DNA from: Euglena gracilis
Lineage: Eukaryota > Euglenida > Euglenophyceae > Euglenales
Direction of reading: 5' to 3'
NCBI GenBank assembly: GCA_039621445.1
Contig: CP154956.1
Span: 53,153,540-53,217,539, forward strand
Length of the DNA stretch: 64,000 bases
A model generated the notes under the pieces. The model did no database searches, was not told the DNA's origin, and saw nothing but the letters and a program-made list of their open reading frames with translations. A program made the position numbers and the translations under genes. Shown piece after piece: positions 33,863-41,810 of this stretch. Positions within the stretch are counted from its first letter, which is position 1; each line of letters begins with the position of its first letter.

Positions 33863-33885
33863 GCCAAACAGGGGCATTAAGCCCT

Positions 33886-36138
33886 ATGGTATGTCTTCCA
33901 AAAACAAGATCATCCAGAGAGGTGAGCAGAGAGGGAGATAGTGCATGCACATCCCCCCAGAAAAAATTTTCTTTTACAAGGGCCCAAGCCCTAGGGGGCC
34001 TAGGGGTGCAATGTCCAACACCCCCAGCCCAGCCCCCCCAGAATCATCTTACCCAGAAAATAAATTCAATGGAGGAAATATGGGGAGACACCCCCCTCCA
34101 TCAAAGGTTGCAAAAAAGCCTAAAATGTCCAACATCTCCAGCCCAGCCCCCCCAAAATCATCTTATCCAGGAAATAAATTCCATGGAAGAAAAATGGGGA
34201 GACACCCCCCTCCATCAAAGGCTGCAAAAAATCTTGAAATGGTGGGCAAAAAAATGCCCCCCCAACAACATGTCAACTCATCAGGGATGGCATTCAACCC
34301 CCCTGGGTCAGCCCACCAAAATTGTCCACCCACCCAAAAATCAGGGCAAATTTGAACTTACCCCAAGCAGAAAAAATACTGCTGGATTACGAAAATCTGG
34401 ATCCATAAAGAGGGTGAGGGATTCAACCACCCAGCACCTGATCCCCTGGTTTCTGATTTCAAAACCAGAAGGGGGGCAGACAAAATGGAGATTAATAAGC
34501 GATTGCAGGGAAATAAATCAAAGGTTCCAAGTGAAACCTTTCAAGCTGGATCACATCCAGCACATTTTTCCAGTTTTGGAAAAAGGCCACTGGGCAGCAA
34601 AAATAGACCTGAAGGATGCCTATTTTCATATTCCAGTAAGTCCAAGCCTAAGGCCATTTTTAAGGCATCAGGTGGGGGGGCAGACCTGGGAATTCCAGGC
34701 AGGCTGTTTTGGCCTGAATGTAATGCCCCAAATTTTCATGTCAGTAATGAAGACATTCGAAAAACTGTGGAGGAGAAGGGGCATCCGGGTATTTATTTAC
34801 CTGGACGACATTTTACTGGTGGCCCCAACACAAATCATCTTACAAAATCACCTGAACACAGTGGTCAGGGATTTAATCAAATCAGGATTCAAAATCAATG
34901 TGAAAAAGTCCACCCTGCAGCCCACCCAAATCGTCAATCATCTTGGATTTCAGCTAAACTTCCAAGAGGGAAAATTACAGGTGCCCCCCCAGAAAATAAA
35001 AACAGTAAAAAAGGAGCTGGGAAAAATGGTAAAAAAAGATTACATGTCAAAAAGGCAACTGGTTGCTATTTTGGGCCAAATCAGATGCAATCTAATGGCC
35101 CTGCCCTTTCTAAGGGCCTTTACGGATGCCCTGGCAAGTTTTTTGGTGGAAAATTCCACAGCCCCCTGGGACTCAAAACATCCCATTTCCCAAAGAATAA
35201 AGGACCAATTAAAGGAAATAAAAATTCTGCTGGACACCTGGGGGGGCAGACCCTTCCCCCAAAATGCAACCAGGGAGTTGCACTCAGACAGCAGTACCCA
35301 TGCCTGGGGGGGGCTGGACATTCGAACAGGCAAAATTGTGCAAGAATTTTGGAGGGAAAACTCCATTTTGCACATAAATGTCAAAGAATTAAGTGCAGCA
35401 ATAAGCACAGTACAAAGCCTCAGCCAGCCAGGGGAAACTGTGTCCCTATCCGTGGACAATCAAGTAATTTACTATTACTTAACAAAAGGGGGGGGCAGAA
35501 AGGACCCTTTCAATTCCATGCTAAGACCCTTTTTCAAATGGTGCATGGAACACAACATAAACCTGCAAGTAAAGTGGGTCCCCTCCAAAGACTGCCTGGC
35601 AGACCCCATAAGCAGGTGGGAAATGGACAGGGGGGATTACTCACTGGACCCCCAACCTTTTCAGTGGCTGAGGCACCAGTTCAAAAATTACATCAGCCTA
35701 AAAACAGACCTTTTTGCCTCACCAGGCAACAAAAAACTGCCACAATTTGTGGCCAGGTGGCCCCACTGGGGAGCCACAGCAGTAGATGCATTACAATGTC
35801 CACTGGACAACATGGGGGATCTTTATGCAAACCTCCCCTGGTCTGTAATCCAAAAATTTCTCCCCAGATTAAAAATGTTTCCACAGGCCAAAGTTTTGAT
35901 GGTCACCCCCTACTGGGATTCAGCCACATGGTGGCCCCAGTTAATAAAAATGAAAGTTCCAGGAACCCCCTGCCTGAAAATCACCCCCTACAAGGGTATA
36001 TTCACCAATTGCAGGGGGGAACAAATGCCACCCCCCAGGTGGCCCCTGCTTTGCATGATTTGCTCAGGCAAATTTTGGAGGGGAAACAAATACAAAATTC
36101 AACCATTACAGATTTCCTGGGAAGAAACCCCAGTTTGA
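33886..36138 (+). CDS. Reverse transcriptase / RNase H / methyltransferase-like polyprotein of C
   Basis: 750 codons. The RT core is at about residues 185-370, with KIDLKDAYFHIPVS, FQAGCFGLNVMPQIF and the active site FIYLDDILLVAP. RNase H follows at about 465-560, with LHSDSSTHAWGG, INVKEL and LSVDNQ. The DIRS methyltransferase-like segment spans about 600-740, with DLFASPGNKKLP, ANLPW (reads NPPW in D) and VTPYWDSATWWPQL. It overlaps the YR frame by about 1.65 kb in another register. All RT and RNase H catalytic residues are present. The start codon is uncertain because the upstream gag frame is broken. Confidence 0.9.
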   Translation: MVCLPKTRSSREVSREGDSACTSPQKKFSFTRAQALGGLGVQCPTPPAQPPQNHLTQKINSMEEIWGDTPLHQRLQKSLKCPTSPAQPPQNHLIQEINSMEEKWGDTPLHQRLQKILKWWAKKCPPNNMSTHQGWHSTPLGQPTKIVHPPKNQGKFELTPSRKNTAGLRKSGSIKRVRDSTTQHLIPWFLISKPEGGQTKWRLISDCREINQRFQVKPFKLDHIQHIFPVLEKGHWAAKIDLKDAYFHIPVSPSLRPFLRHQVGGQTWEFQAGCFGLNVMPQIFMSVMKTFEKLWRRRGIRVFIYLDDILLVAPTQIILQNHLNTVVRDLIKSGFKINVKKSTLQPTQIVNHLGFQLNFQEGKLQVPPQKIKTVKKELGKMVKKDYMSKRQLVAILGQIRCNLMALPFLRAFTDALASFLVENSTAPWDSKHPISQRIKDQLKEIKILLDTWGGRPFPQNATRELHSDSSTHAWGGLDIRTGKIVQEFWRENSILHINVKELSAAISTVQSLSQPGETVSLSVDNQVIYYYLTKGGGRKDPFNSMLRPFFKWCMEHNINLQVKWVPSKDCLADPISRWEMDRGDYSLDPQPFQWLRHQFKNYISLKTDLFASPGNKKLPQFVARWPHWGATAVDALQCPLDNMGDLYANLPWSVIQKFLPRLKMFPQAKVLMVTPYWDSATWWPQLIKMKVPGTPCLKITPYKGIFTNCRGEQMPPPRWPLLCMICSGKFWRGNKYKIQPLQISWEETPV

Positions 36139-37265
36139 AAAGGTACCAAAGTGCCTTTACGCTTTTATGGGTGATTCTGGAAAAAATGGGGGTACCCCCC
36201 CCTGAAGCCACCACTGACCAAGTGGTTGACGCTTTAATTCAACTGTTCCAATTTTCAAAGGCCCAAGCACGCAATGCATACAGTGCTATGCTATTGATCC
36301 CTGGCTTTGGGGGCCTGAGGTTCCATGCCATGTTGGCACCTTACAAAAGGCTTTGGAACCAAAACCTGGAGAAATATGGTGCATTCTGGGATCCCCTCCC
36401 AATCCTCCTGGGGCTGGCACAGTCCCCCCTGCCCTCTGATATATGTACATTGCGTACGCAACTCATTTTCTGTTCACGAATCCTCTATTTATACAGAAGT
36501 TCTGATTTGGCACAGGTCCAAAGAACCACCAGTGTGTTGGGGGGGGCACCCTACATCAAAATTAAACGTAAAGGTCAAAAACTCCACAAGTGGGAGCGAG
36601 TTGTCTCCATTCCCCAGTGCCCCCAAATCAGTCCCTTTCATTTAATGTTGTCTTATGTGGCAGCAACACGTTTCTTTATGAAACCTGGGGGCCCCCTTTT
36701 AATTACGTTAAAACCCCCCTACAAAGCCATTAAGGCAGATACCATTGCTTCTATCACCAAAGACTTTTTGACCAAACAGGGGGTACCCCCCCAGGTTTGG
36801 GGACCCCACTCCACCAGAGGGGCAGGGGTTGGTTTGCTAAAAAAATTGGGCCTTTCTGCCCAAGAAGTTTGTGAAATTGGTCAATGGAAGGGGGTAGAGG
36901 CTTTCACAGCCCATTATCAAAGACTTGGTGCCCAAGGTTCTTTGGAGGATGCCCTGGCCCCCCTTTTTTCAGTGCACAATCTGGCCTCACAATGGCAAAG
37001 TGCGGAGCCCGAGGTGTCTCGTACTCCCTCGAGGCAGACCGAGAAGGGAGGAAGGGACACCGAGGGCGAAGAACAAAGACATTGTGAGCCCGACCCCCCC
37101 ACCCATATAAGAAAATTTGTCTTCAAGCGCCCTCGATCAGAAGATGGGGGCCGAGGGAGGGGAGGTGGGGGGGGACCCCCCCAGGCAAAGAAACAGCGTC
37201 ACGGTCGCCACGTCGGAGACAATGCAGCCAACTCCGGCGAGGCGGCACTAAGCGGGACCTCCTAA
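34485..37265 (+). CDS. Tyrosine recombinase of C
   Basis: The frame is open for 926 codons, but real YR homology starts at about 35,980 (LQGYIHQLQGG). The true start therefore probably lies near the end of the RT frame, as in DIRS-1. It contains NPSLKRYQSAF, LYLYRSSDLAQVQ (first catalytic Arg), HSTRGAGVGLLKKLG (HxxR), CEIGQWKGVEAF (Trp) and HYQRLGA (Tyr nucleophile). A basic tail runs through the internal complementary region and ends inside the right inverted repeat (ANSGEAALSGTS). The first about 500 codons are the RT gene read in a second register. Confidence 0.85.
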   Translation: MEINKRLQGNKSKVPSETFQAGSHPAHFSSFGKRPLGSKNRPEGCLFSYSSKSKPKAIFKASGGGADLGIPGRLFWPECNAPNFHVSNEDIRKTVEEKGHPGIYLPGRHFTGGPNTNHLTKSPEHSGQGFNQIRIQNQCEKVHPAAHPNRQSSWISAKLPRGKITGAPPENKNSKKGAGKNGKKRLHVKKATGCYFGPNQMQSNGPALSKGLYGCPGKFFGGKFHSPLGLKTSHFPKNKGPIKGNKNSAGHLGGQTLPPKCNQGVALRQQYPCLGGAGHSNRQNCARILEGKLHFAHKCQRIKCSNKHSTKPQPARGNCVPIRGQSSNLLLLNKRGGQKGPFQFHAKTLFQMVHGTQHKPASKVGPLQRLPGRPHKQVGNGQGGLLTGPPTFSVAEAPVQKLHQPKNRPFCLTRQQKTATICGQVAPLGSHSSRCITMSTGQHGGSLCKPPLVCNPKISPQIKNVSTGQSFDGHPLLGFSHMVAPVNKNESSRNPLPENHPLQGYIHQLQGGTNATPQVAPALHDLLRQILEGKQIQNSTITDFLGRNPSLKRYQSAFTLLWVILEKMGVPPPEATTDQVVDALIQLFQFSKAQARNAYSAMLLIPGFGGLRFHAMLAPYKRLWNQNLEKYGAFWDPLPILLGLAQSPLPSDICTLRTQLIFCSRILYLYRSSDLAQVQRTTSVLGGAPYIKIKRKGQKLHKWERVVSIPQCPQISPFHLMLSYVAATRFFMKPGGPLLITLKPPYKAIKADTIASITKDFLTKQGVPPQVWGPHSTRGAGVGLLKKLGLSAQEVCEIGQWKGVEAFTAHYQRLGAQGSLEDALAPLFSVHNLASQWQSAEPEVSRTPSRQTEKGGRDTEGEEQRHCEPDPPTHIRKFVFKRPRSEDGGRGRGGGGGPPQAKKQRHGRHVGDNAANSGEAALSGTS
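36984..37088 (+). repeat. Internal complementary region of C
   Basis: Runs from CCTCACAATGGCAAAGTGCG to CAAAGACATTGTGAG. Positions 36,984-37,018 are complementary to the left terminus, and 37,018-37,088 to the right terminus, with a few mismatches. It also encodes part of the YR tail. Confidence 0.82.
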
Positions 37266-37322
37266 CCCAGCGCACCAAAACAATCACAACAAACCGCCGG
37301 CGAGCAAGGCATGGCCTCACAA
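37225..37322 (+). repeat. Right inverted terminal repeat of C
   Basis: Begins CAGCCAACTCCGGCGAGGCG and ends GCATGGCCTCACAA. It mirrors 32,667-32,767. The YR stop codon (37,263-37,265) lies inside it. Confidence 0.82.
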
Positions 37323-37472
37323 TGTCTTTGTGCTTCGCCCTCGGTGTCCCTTCCTCCCTTCTCGGTCTGCGTCGAGGGAGTACGAGTCTCTCTCCCTTTT
37401 CGTACTCCCTCGAGGAAAACCGACAAGGGAGGAAGGGACACCGAGGGCGAAGCACAAAGACCTTGTGAGGCC
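37314..37472. repeat. Palindromic tail-to-tail junction of C and D
   Basis: The right terminus of C (37,314-37,386) and the inverted right terminus of D (37,401-37,472) form a near-perfect palindrome of about 72-bp arms. The spacer is the 14-bp TCTCTCTCCCTTTT at 37,387-37,400. Beyond it, the right inverted repeats and coding parts of the two elements continue the inverted symmetry for several kilobases at lower identity. Confidence 0.88.
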
Positions 37473-37520
37473 ATGCCTTGCTCGCCGGCGGTTTGTTGTG
37501 TGATTGTTCGCTGCGCTGGG

Positions 37521-40500
37521 TTAGGAGGTCCCGCTTAGTGCCGCCTCGCCGGAGTTGGCTGACGATGCTGCTCCGACTTGGCGACGCGGCTTCTTGCCCC
37601 TGGGGGGGGTCCCCCCCCTCTCCCCCTTCTGGCCCCCATCTTCTGACCGAGGGCTTTTGAACACAAATTTTCTTTTATGGGTGGGGGGGTCGGGCTCACA
37701 AGGTCTTTGTGCTTCGCCCTCGGTGTCCCTTCCTCCCTTGTCGGTTTTCCTCGAGGGAGTACGAGACACCTCGGGCTCCGCACTTTGCCCTTGTGAGGCC
37801 TGATTGTGCACTGAAATTAGGGGGGCCAGGGCACTTTCCAGGGCACCTTGGGCACCAAGTCGTTGATAGTGGGCTGCAAAGGCCTCCACCCCCCTCCACT
37901 GGCCAATTTCACAAACTTCCTGGGCAGAAAGGCCCAATTTTTTGAGCAAACCAACTCCAGCCCCTCTGGTGGAGTGTGCCCCCCACACCTGGGGGGGTAC
38001 CCCATGTTGGGATAAAAAATTTTTGGTTATTGAAGCAATGGTATCAGCACTAATGGCTTTGAAGGGGGGTTTTAGTGAAATCAGAAGGGGACCCCCAGGC
38101 TTTACGTTAAATCGGGTTGCAGCCACATAAGCCATCATTAAATGAAAGGGACTTATCTGTGGGCACTTTGGAAGTGAAACAACTCTCTCCCATTTATGGA
38201 ACTTCTGGCCTTTACGCTTAATTTTAATGTAGGGCGCCTTGCCCAACACACTGGTGGTTCGTTTGATTCTCTCCAAATCAGACGATCGATATAAACAGAG
38301 AATTCTGGAGCAAAAAATCAGCTGTGTGCGCAATGTGCATACATCAGATGGAAAGGGGGCTTGGGCCAGCCCCAGGAGGATTGGGAGGGGATCCCAAAAA
38401 GCGCCATATTTTTCCAGATTTTGATTCCAAAGCCTCTTGTAAGGGGCCAACATGGTGTGGAATCTCAAACCACCAAACCCAGGAATTAAAAGCATAGCAC
38501 TGTAGGCATTACGTGCCTGGGCCTTGGAAAACTGAAATAACTGCACTAAAGCGTCAGCCACTTGGTCAGTTGTGGCTTGAGGGGGGGGTATCCCCATTTT
38601 GTCCAAAATAACCCATAATAATGCAAAGGAACTCTGATACCGCTTTAAACTGGGGTTTCTCCCCAGGAAATCCTCAATGGATTTATTCTGTATTTGTTTC
38701 CCCTCCAATATTTTCCTGAGCAAATCATGCAAAGGAGGGGCCATCTGGGGGGTGGCATTTTTTCCCCCCTGCAATTGGTGAACATGCCCTTGTAAGGGGT
38801 GATCTTCAGGCAGGGGGTCCCTGGCACTTTCATCTTTATTAATTGGGGCCACCATGTGGCTGAATCCCAAAAGGGGGTGACCATCAAAACTTTGGTCTGG
38901 GGAAACATTCTCAATCGTGGGAGAAATTTCTGAATGATTGACCAAGGGGGGTTTGCATAAAGTCCCCCCATGTTGTCCAGGGGACATTGGAGGGCATCCA
39001 CTGCCCTGGCCTCCCAGTGGGGCCACCTGGCCACAAAATTGGGCAGTTTTTTGTTGCCTGGGGAGGCAAATAAGTCTGTTTCCAAATTTATGAAACCTTT
39101 GAAATGCTGCCTTAGCCATTGAAAGAGCTGGGGGTCCAGTGAGTAATCCCCCCTGTCTGACTCCCATCTGCTTATGGGGTCTGCCAAGCATTCCTGTGAA
39201 GGAACCCAATTTACTTGTAGATTTAAACTTTTTTCTATGCACCATTTGAAAAATGGCCTTAGAAGGCTGTTGAAAGGGTCCTTTCTGCCCCCCCCTTTTG
39301 TCAGGTAATAATAGATTACCTGATTGTCCACTGAAAGGGACACTGTTTCCCCAGGTCTGCTGAGACTTTTCACTGTGTTGATGGCTGCACGTAATTCTTT
39401 TACGTTGATATGCAAAATGGAGTTTTCTCTCCAAAACTCCTGGACAATTTCTCCTGTGTGGATGTCCAGCCCCCCCCAGGCATGGGTGCTGCTGTCTGAA
39501 TGCAACTCCCTTGTTGCATTTTGGGGGAAAGGTCTGCCCCCCCAGGTGTCCAGCAGATTTTTTATTTCCCTCAGTTGGGCTTTTATGTCCTTTGAAATGG
39601 CATGCTTTGAATCCCATGGGGCTGCAGATTTGTTGACCAAAAATTTTGTTAGGGAGTCTGTGAAAGCCCTTAAGAAGGGCAGGGCCATGAGGTTGCACCT
39701 GATTTGGCCCAAAATGGCAGCTAACTGCCTTTTCGACATAAAATCTTTTTTCACTATTTTTCCCAGCTCCTTTTTTATTGTTTTCACCTTCTGGGGGGGA
39801 ATTTGCAATTTTCCCTCTTGGAAATTTAACTGGAAGCCCAAATGGTTTACAACTTGTGTGGGTTCTAGGGTTGATTTTTTGACATTTATTTTGAACCCTG
39901 AATCGATTAGGTCTCTGACAACCTTGTTCAGGTGTTTTTGCAAAATATTTTTGGTGGGAGCAACCAATAAAATGTCGTCCAGGTAAATAAAAACCTGGAT
40001 TCCTTTTTTCCTCCAACGTTTTTCGAATGTCTTCATTACTGACATAAAAATTTGTGGCATCACATTTAGGCCAAAACAGCCTGCTTGGAACTCCCAAGTT
40101 TGTCCCCCCACCTGATGCCTTAAAAAGGGTTTTAAGGTTGGGTTCACGGGAATATGAAAATATGCGTCTTTCAGGTCGATTTTGGCTGCCCATTGGCCTT
40201 TCTCCAAAACTGGGAAAATGTTTTGAATGTGATCTAATTTGAAGGCTTTCACAGGGAATTTTTGGTTTATTTCCCTGCAGTCGCTTATGAATCTCCACTT
40301 CGTTTGCCCCCCCTCTGGTTTTGAAATCAAGAACCAGGGAATTAAATGCTGGGTTCCTGAATCCTGAACCCTCTTTATGGACCCAGATTTTTCGTAATCC
40401 AACAGGATTTTTTCTGCCTGGTTCAGGTCTAGGTTGGCTCTGGGTTTTGGATGCGTGGATAATTTTGGTGGTTTGACCCAGGGGGGTTGAATTCCATCTT

Positions 40501-41687
40501 TTATAAGTTGGCAGGTTGCTGGGGGGGCATTTTTCAGCCACCATTTTAGACTTTTTTGCAGTCTCTGGTGCAGGGGGGTGTCCCCCCACTTTTCCTCCAT
40601 GGAAGTTATCTCTCCAATCAAATGATTTTCTGGGGGCTGGTTGGGGGTTGTGGGACATTTCACAACCTTTGGTGCCCCTGGAGTTTGATGTAATGGATGG
40701 GGGGGTGTGCATGCACTCACCCTCTCTCTCACAGGCTCTCTGCTCCATCTTGTCCTTCTGTTTGTCTGAGGACATACCACAGGGGGGCCACTGATTGTCC
40801 CCCCTTTGATTTCCCCTTCCATGGGTTGTATTAAATGATTGGGGGGGCTGACCCCCTCGTCCTCCTTTGCCCGCTCTGGGGCATTCTCCTGGGGCTGCTG
40901 GAGAAGATTGATATAAGGTTGGGACCTTAGCTTCTGGGGGGCCATTTCTGGACCACCCCTTTGGCCACCATGGCCTTGTGAGTTCTGGCCGCCCTGGCCC
41001 TGAAGATAATGGCCGCCATGGCCCTGCACTTCTTGGCCACCATGGCCGTGCAAATGATTTAAATTCTGGCCGCCTTGGCCCTGATTTCCCCTCCATGGGG
41101 CTGAGTTTGACGTTGGTCTCCAGCTCCACATGAAATCTTGGGGGGCTGCTGTGCCCCCCCTTCCTCCCCTTGAGAGGGGTTGTTGTGTTAGAAAGTTTGG
41201 GGGGATGTGGCAGACCTTTTCTCCCTCTTCCTGAAGGGAATTGCTTCTGGAATTGGCCACCATGGCCTCCACCTTGGCCTTGATTCCATCTTCTCCACTT
41301 CTGTTCAAATTGTGGTCTGGCGGCTGGGCGCCTTTGTGGAGCATGTCTGTGCAATCCTGTGGTCTGCTTCTGCCCCCTTTTGCTTGATTGGGCTCCAATG
41401 CCCAGGGGGTGCTGCTGGGCTGGGGGTTCCTTCCTGGACCTTCTGGCCACTGTGGTCCACAGGCCGTGGCCGTCACTGGGTGGGGTTTTCTGCTGGGAAA
41501 TTTCTGAAACTGGGATCTGGGGGGGAGGGGCGGCCACGGTTCGCCACATGTCGTCTGCGCCTCCAGGTCGTCCGGCTGCCGCGGCGACAGCTGCTCCAGG
41601 TAGTTCACGTCGACCGCAATTTTCCAGTTTCTTCCCCACTTCATTGCTCATTGAAGCCAAATTGGAAATTGAAATTTGAATTCTCAA
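37521..41687 (-). CDS. Tyrosine recombinase of D, in a frame open across the whole element
   Basis: The frame has 1,388 codons without a stop. YR homology covers only about the last 430 (from about 38,830 down). These include NPSLKRYQSSF, LCLYRSSDLERIK (first Arg), HSTRGAGVGLLKKLG (HxxR), CEIGQWRGVEAF (Trp), HYQRLGA (Tyr) and a tail ending ANSGEAALSGTS inside the right inverted repeat. The upstream about 950 codons are the gag-RT-RNase H gene in another register. The recombinase probably starts internally, but no stop forces this. The full catalytic set is present. Confidence 0.82.
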   Translation of the reverse strand: MRIQISISNLASMSNEVGKKLENCGRRELPGAAVAAAAGRPGGADDMWRTVAAPPPQIPVSEISQQKTPPSDGHGLWTTVARRSRKEPPAQQHPLGIGAQSSKRGQKQTTGLHRHAPQRRPAARPQFEQKWRRWNQGQGGGHGGQFQKQFPSGRGRKGLPHPPKLSNTTTPLKGRKGGHSSPPRFHVELETNVKLSPMEGKSGPRRPEFKSFARPWWPRSAGPWRPLSSGPGRPELTRPWWPKGWSRNGPPEAKVPTLYQSSPAAPGECPRAGKGGRGGQPPQSFNTTHGRGNQRGDNQWPPCGMSSDKQKDKMEQRACEREGECMHTPPSITSNSRGTKGCEMSHNPQPAPRKSFDWRDNFHGGKVGGHPPAPETAKKSKMVAEKCPPSNLPTYKRWNSTPLGQTTKIIHASKTQSQPRPEPGRKNPVGLRKIWVHKEGSGFRNPAFNSLVLDFKTRGGANEVEIHKRLQGNKPKIPCESLQIRSHSKHFPSFGERPMGSQNRPERRIFSYSREPNLKTLFKASGGGTNLGVPSRLFWPKCDATNFYVSNEDIRKTLEEKRNPGFYLPGRHFIGCSHQKYFAKTPEQGCQRPNRFRVQNKCQKINPRTHTSCKPFGLPVKFPRGKIANSPPEGENNKKGAGKNSEKRFYVEKAVSCHFGPNQVQPHGPALLKGFHRLPNKIFGQQICSPMGFKACHFKGHKSPTEGNKKSAGHLGGQTFPPKCNKGVAFRQQHPCLGGAGHPHRRNCPGVLERKLHFAYQRKRITCSHQHSEKSQQTWGNSVPFSGQSGNLLLPDKRGGQKGPFQQPSKAIFQMVHRKKFKSTSKLGSFTGMLGRPHKQMGVRQGGLLTGPPALSMAKAAFQRFHKFGNRLICLPRQQKTAQFCGQVAPLGGQGSGCPPMSPGQHGGTLCKPPLVNHSEISPTIENVSPDQSFDGHPLLGFSHMVAPINKDESARDPLPEDHPLQGHVHQLQGGKNATPQMAPPLHDLLRKILEGKQIQNKSIEDFLGRNPSLKRYQSSFALLWVILDKMGIPPPQATTDQVADALVQLFQFSKAQARNAYSAMLLIPGFGGLRFHTMLAPYKRLWNQNLEKYGAFWDPLPILLGLAQAPFPSDVCTLRTQLIFCSRILCLYRSSDLERIKRTTSVLGKAPYIKIKRKGQKFHKWERVVSLPKCPQISPFHLMMAYVAATRFNVKPGGPLLISLKPPFKAISADTIASITKNFLSQHGVPPQVWGAHSTRGAGVGLLKKLGLSAQEVCEIGQWRGVEAFAAHYQRLGAQGALESALAPLISVHNQASQGQSAEPEVSRTPSRKTDKGGRDTEGEAQRPCEPDPPTHKRKFVFKSPRSEDGGQKGERGGTPPRGKKPRRQVGAASSANSGEAALSGTS
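37695..37799 (-). repeat. Internal complementary region of D
   Basis: Complementary in its two halves to the D left terminus (about 41,901-41,935) and right terminus (37,401-37,472). Same layout as C 36,984-37,088. Confidence 0.8.
38645..41644 (-). CDS. gag / reverse transcriptase / RNase H / methyltransferase-like polyprotein of D
   Basis: 999 codons. Residues 1 to about 430 form the gag-like part. It is Pro/Gln/Gly-rich, with a Gly-Gln-Gly-Gly/His repeat cluster at about residues 190-235 and the conserved block TPLHQRLQKSLKWW. RT follows at about 470-660 (KIDLKDAYFHIPVN, FQAGCFGLNVMP, FIYLDDILLVAP). RNase H is at about 755-850 (LHSDSSTHAWGG, INVKEL, LSVDNQ). The methyltransferase-like segment is at about 880-990 (DLFASPGNKKLP, YANPPW, VTPFWDSATWWPQL). 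The NPPW block fits motif IV of N6-adenine methyltransferases. ATG 41,644 is chosen because C has a homologous Met there. All catalytic residues are present. Confidence 0.9.
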   Translation of the reverse strand: MKWGRNWKIAVDVNYLEQLSPRQPDDLEAQTTCGEPWPPLPPRSQFQKFPSRKPHPVTATACGPQWPEGPGRNPQPSSTPWALEPNQAKGGRSRPQDCTDMLHKGAQPPDHNLNRSGEDGIKAKVEAMVANSRSNSLQEEGEKVCHIPPNFLTQQPLSRGGRGGTAAPQDFMWSWRPTSNSAPWRGNQGQGGQNLNHLHGHGGQEVQGHGGHYLQGQGGQNSQGHGGQRGGPEMAPQKLRSQPYINLLQQPQENAPERAKEDEGVSPPNHLIQPMEGEIKGGTISGPPVVCPQTNRRTRWSREPVRERVSACTPPHPLHQTPGAPKVVKCPTTPNQPPENHLIGEITSMEEKWGDTPLHQRLQKSLKWWLKNAPPATCQLIKDGIQPPWVKPPKLSTHPKPRANLDLNQAEKILLDYEKSGSIKRVQDSGTQHLIPWFLISKPEGGQTKWRFISDCREINQKFPVKAFKLDHIQNIFPVLEKGQWAAKIDLKDAYFHIPVNPTLKPFLRHQVGGQTWEFQAGCFGLNVMPQIFMSVMKTFEKRWRKKGIQVFIYLDDILLVAPTKNILQKHLNKVVRDLIDSGFKINVKKSTLEPTQVVNHLGFQLNFQEGKLQIPPQKVKTIKKELGKIVKKDFMSKRQLAAILGQIRCNLMALPFLRAFTDSLTKFLVNKSAAPWDSKHAISKDIKAQLREIKNLLDTWGGRPFPQNATRELHSDSSTHAWGGLDIHTGEIVQEFWRENSILHINVKELRAAINTVKSLSRPGETVSLSVDNQVIYYYLTKGGGRKDPFNSLLRPFFKWCIEKSLNLQVNWVPSQECLADPISRWESDRGDYSLDPQLFQWLRQHFKGFINLETDLFASPGNKKLPNFVARWPHWEARAVDALQCPLDNMGGLYANPPWSIIQKFLPRLRMFPQTKVLMVTPFWDSATWWPQLIKMKVPGTPCLKITPYKGMFTNCRGEKMPPPRWPLLCMICSGKYWRGNKYRINPLRISWGETPV

Positions 41688-41810
41688 ATGATATTCCTCT
41701 GGTTCGTGATCTTCTGGATATTCTTTTGCCGTTGACTTCTCCTTTTGGTTCTCTTTCGTTTGAAAGTCAGTTCCTTTCTTCTGGGTTGTCGAAGGGCAAT
41801 TTAGGAATCA

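Larger units (their letters stand above)
32640..37386 (+). mobile_element. Well-preserved type 1 DIRS element C
   Basis: The left terminus (about 32,640-32,675) and left inverted repeat (about 32,667-32,767) mirror the right inverted repeat (37,225-37,322). The internal complementary region is at 36,984-37,088: its left half is complementary to the left terminus and its right half to the right terminus (37,314-37,386). RT, RNase H, methyltransferase-like segment and YR are open with catalytic residues present. Only the gag leader is frame-disrupted. Ends at GGGAGTACGAG. Confidence 0.9.

Noticed and set aside
37262-37783. Several small frames on both strands around 37.3-37.8 kb
   Set aside because: All fall in terminal repeats and complementary regions of C and D and repeat the same peptide on both strands.
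39324-39986. 220-codon plus-strand frame across element D
   Set aside because: It is the reverse strand of the D RNase H/RT coding region and has no independent similarity.
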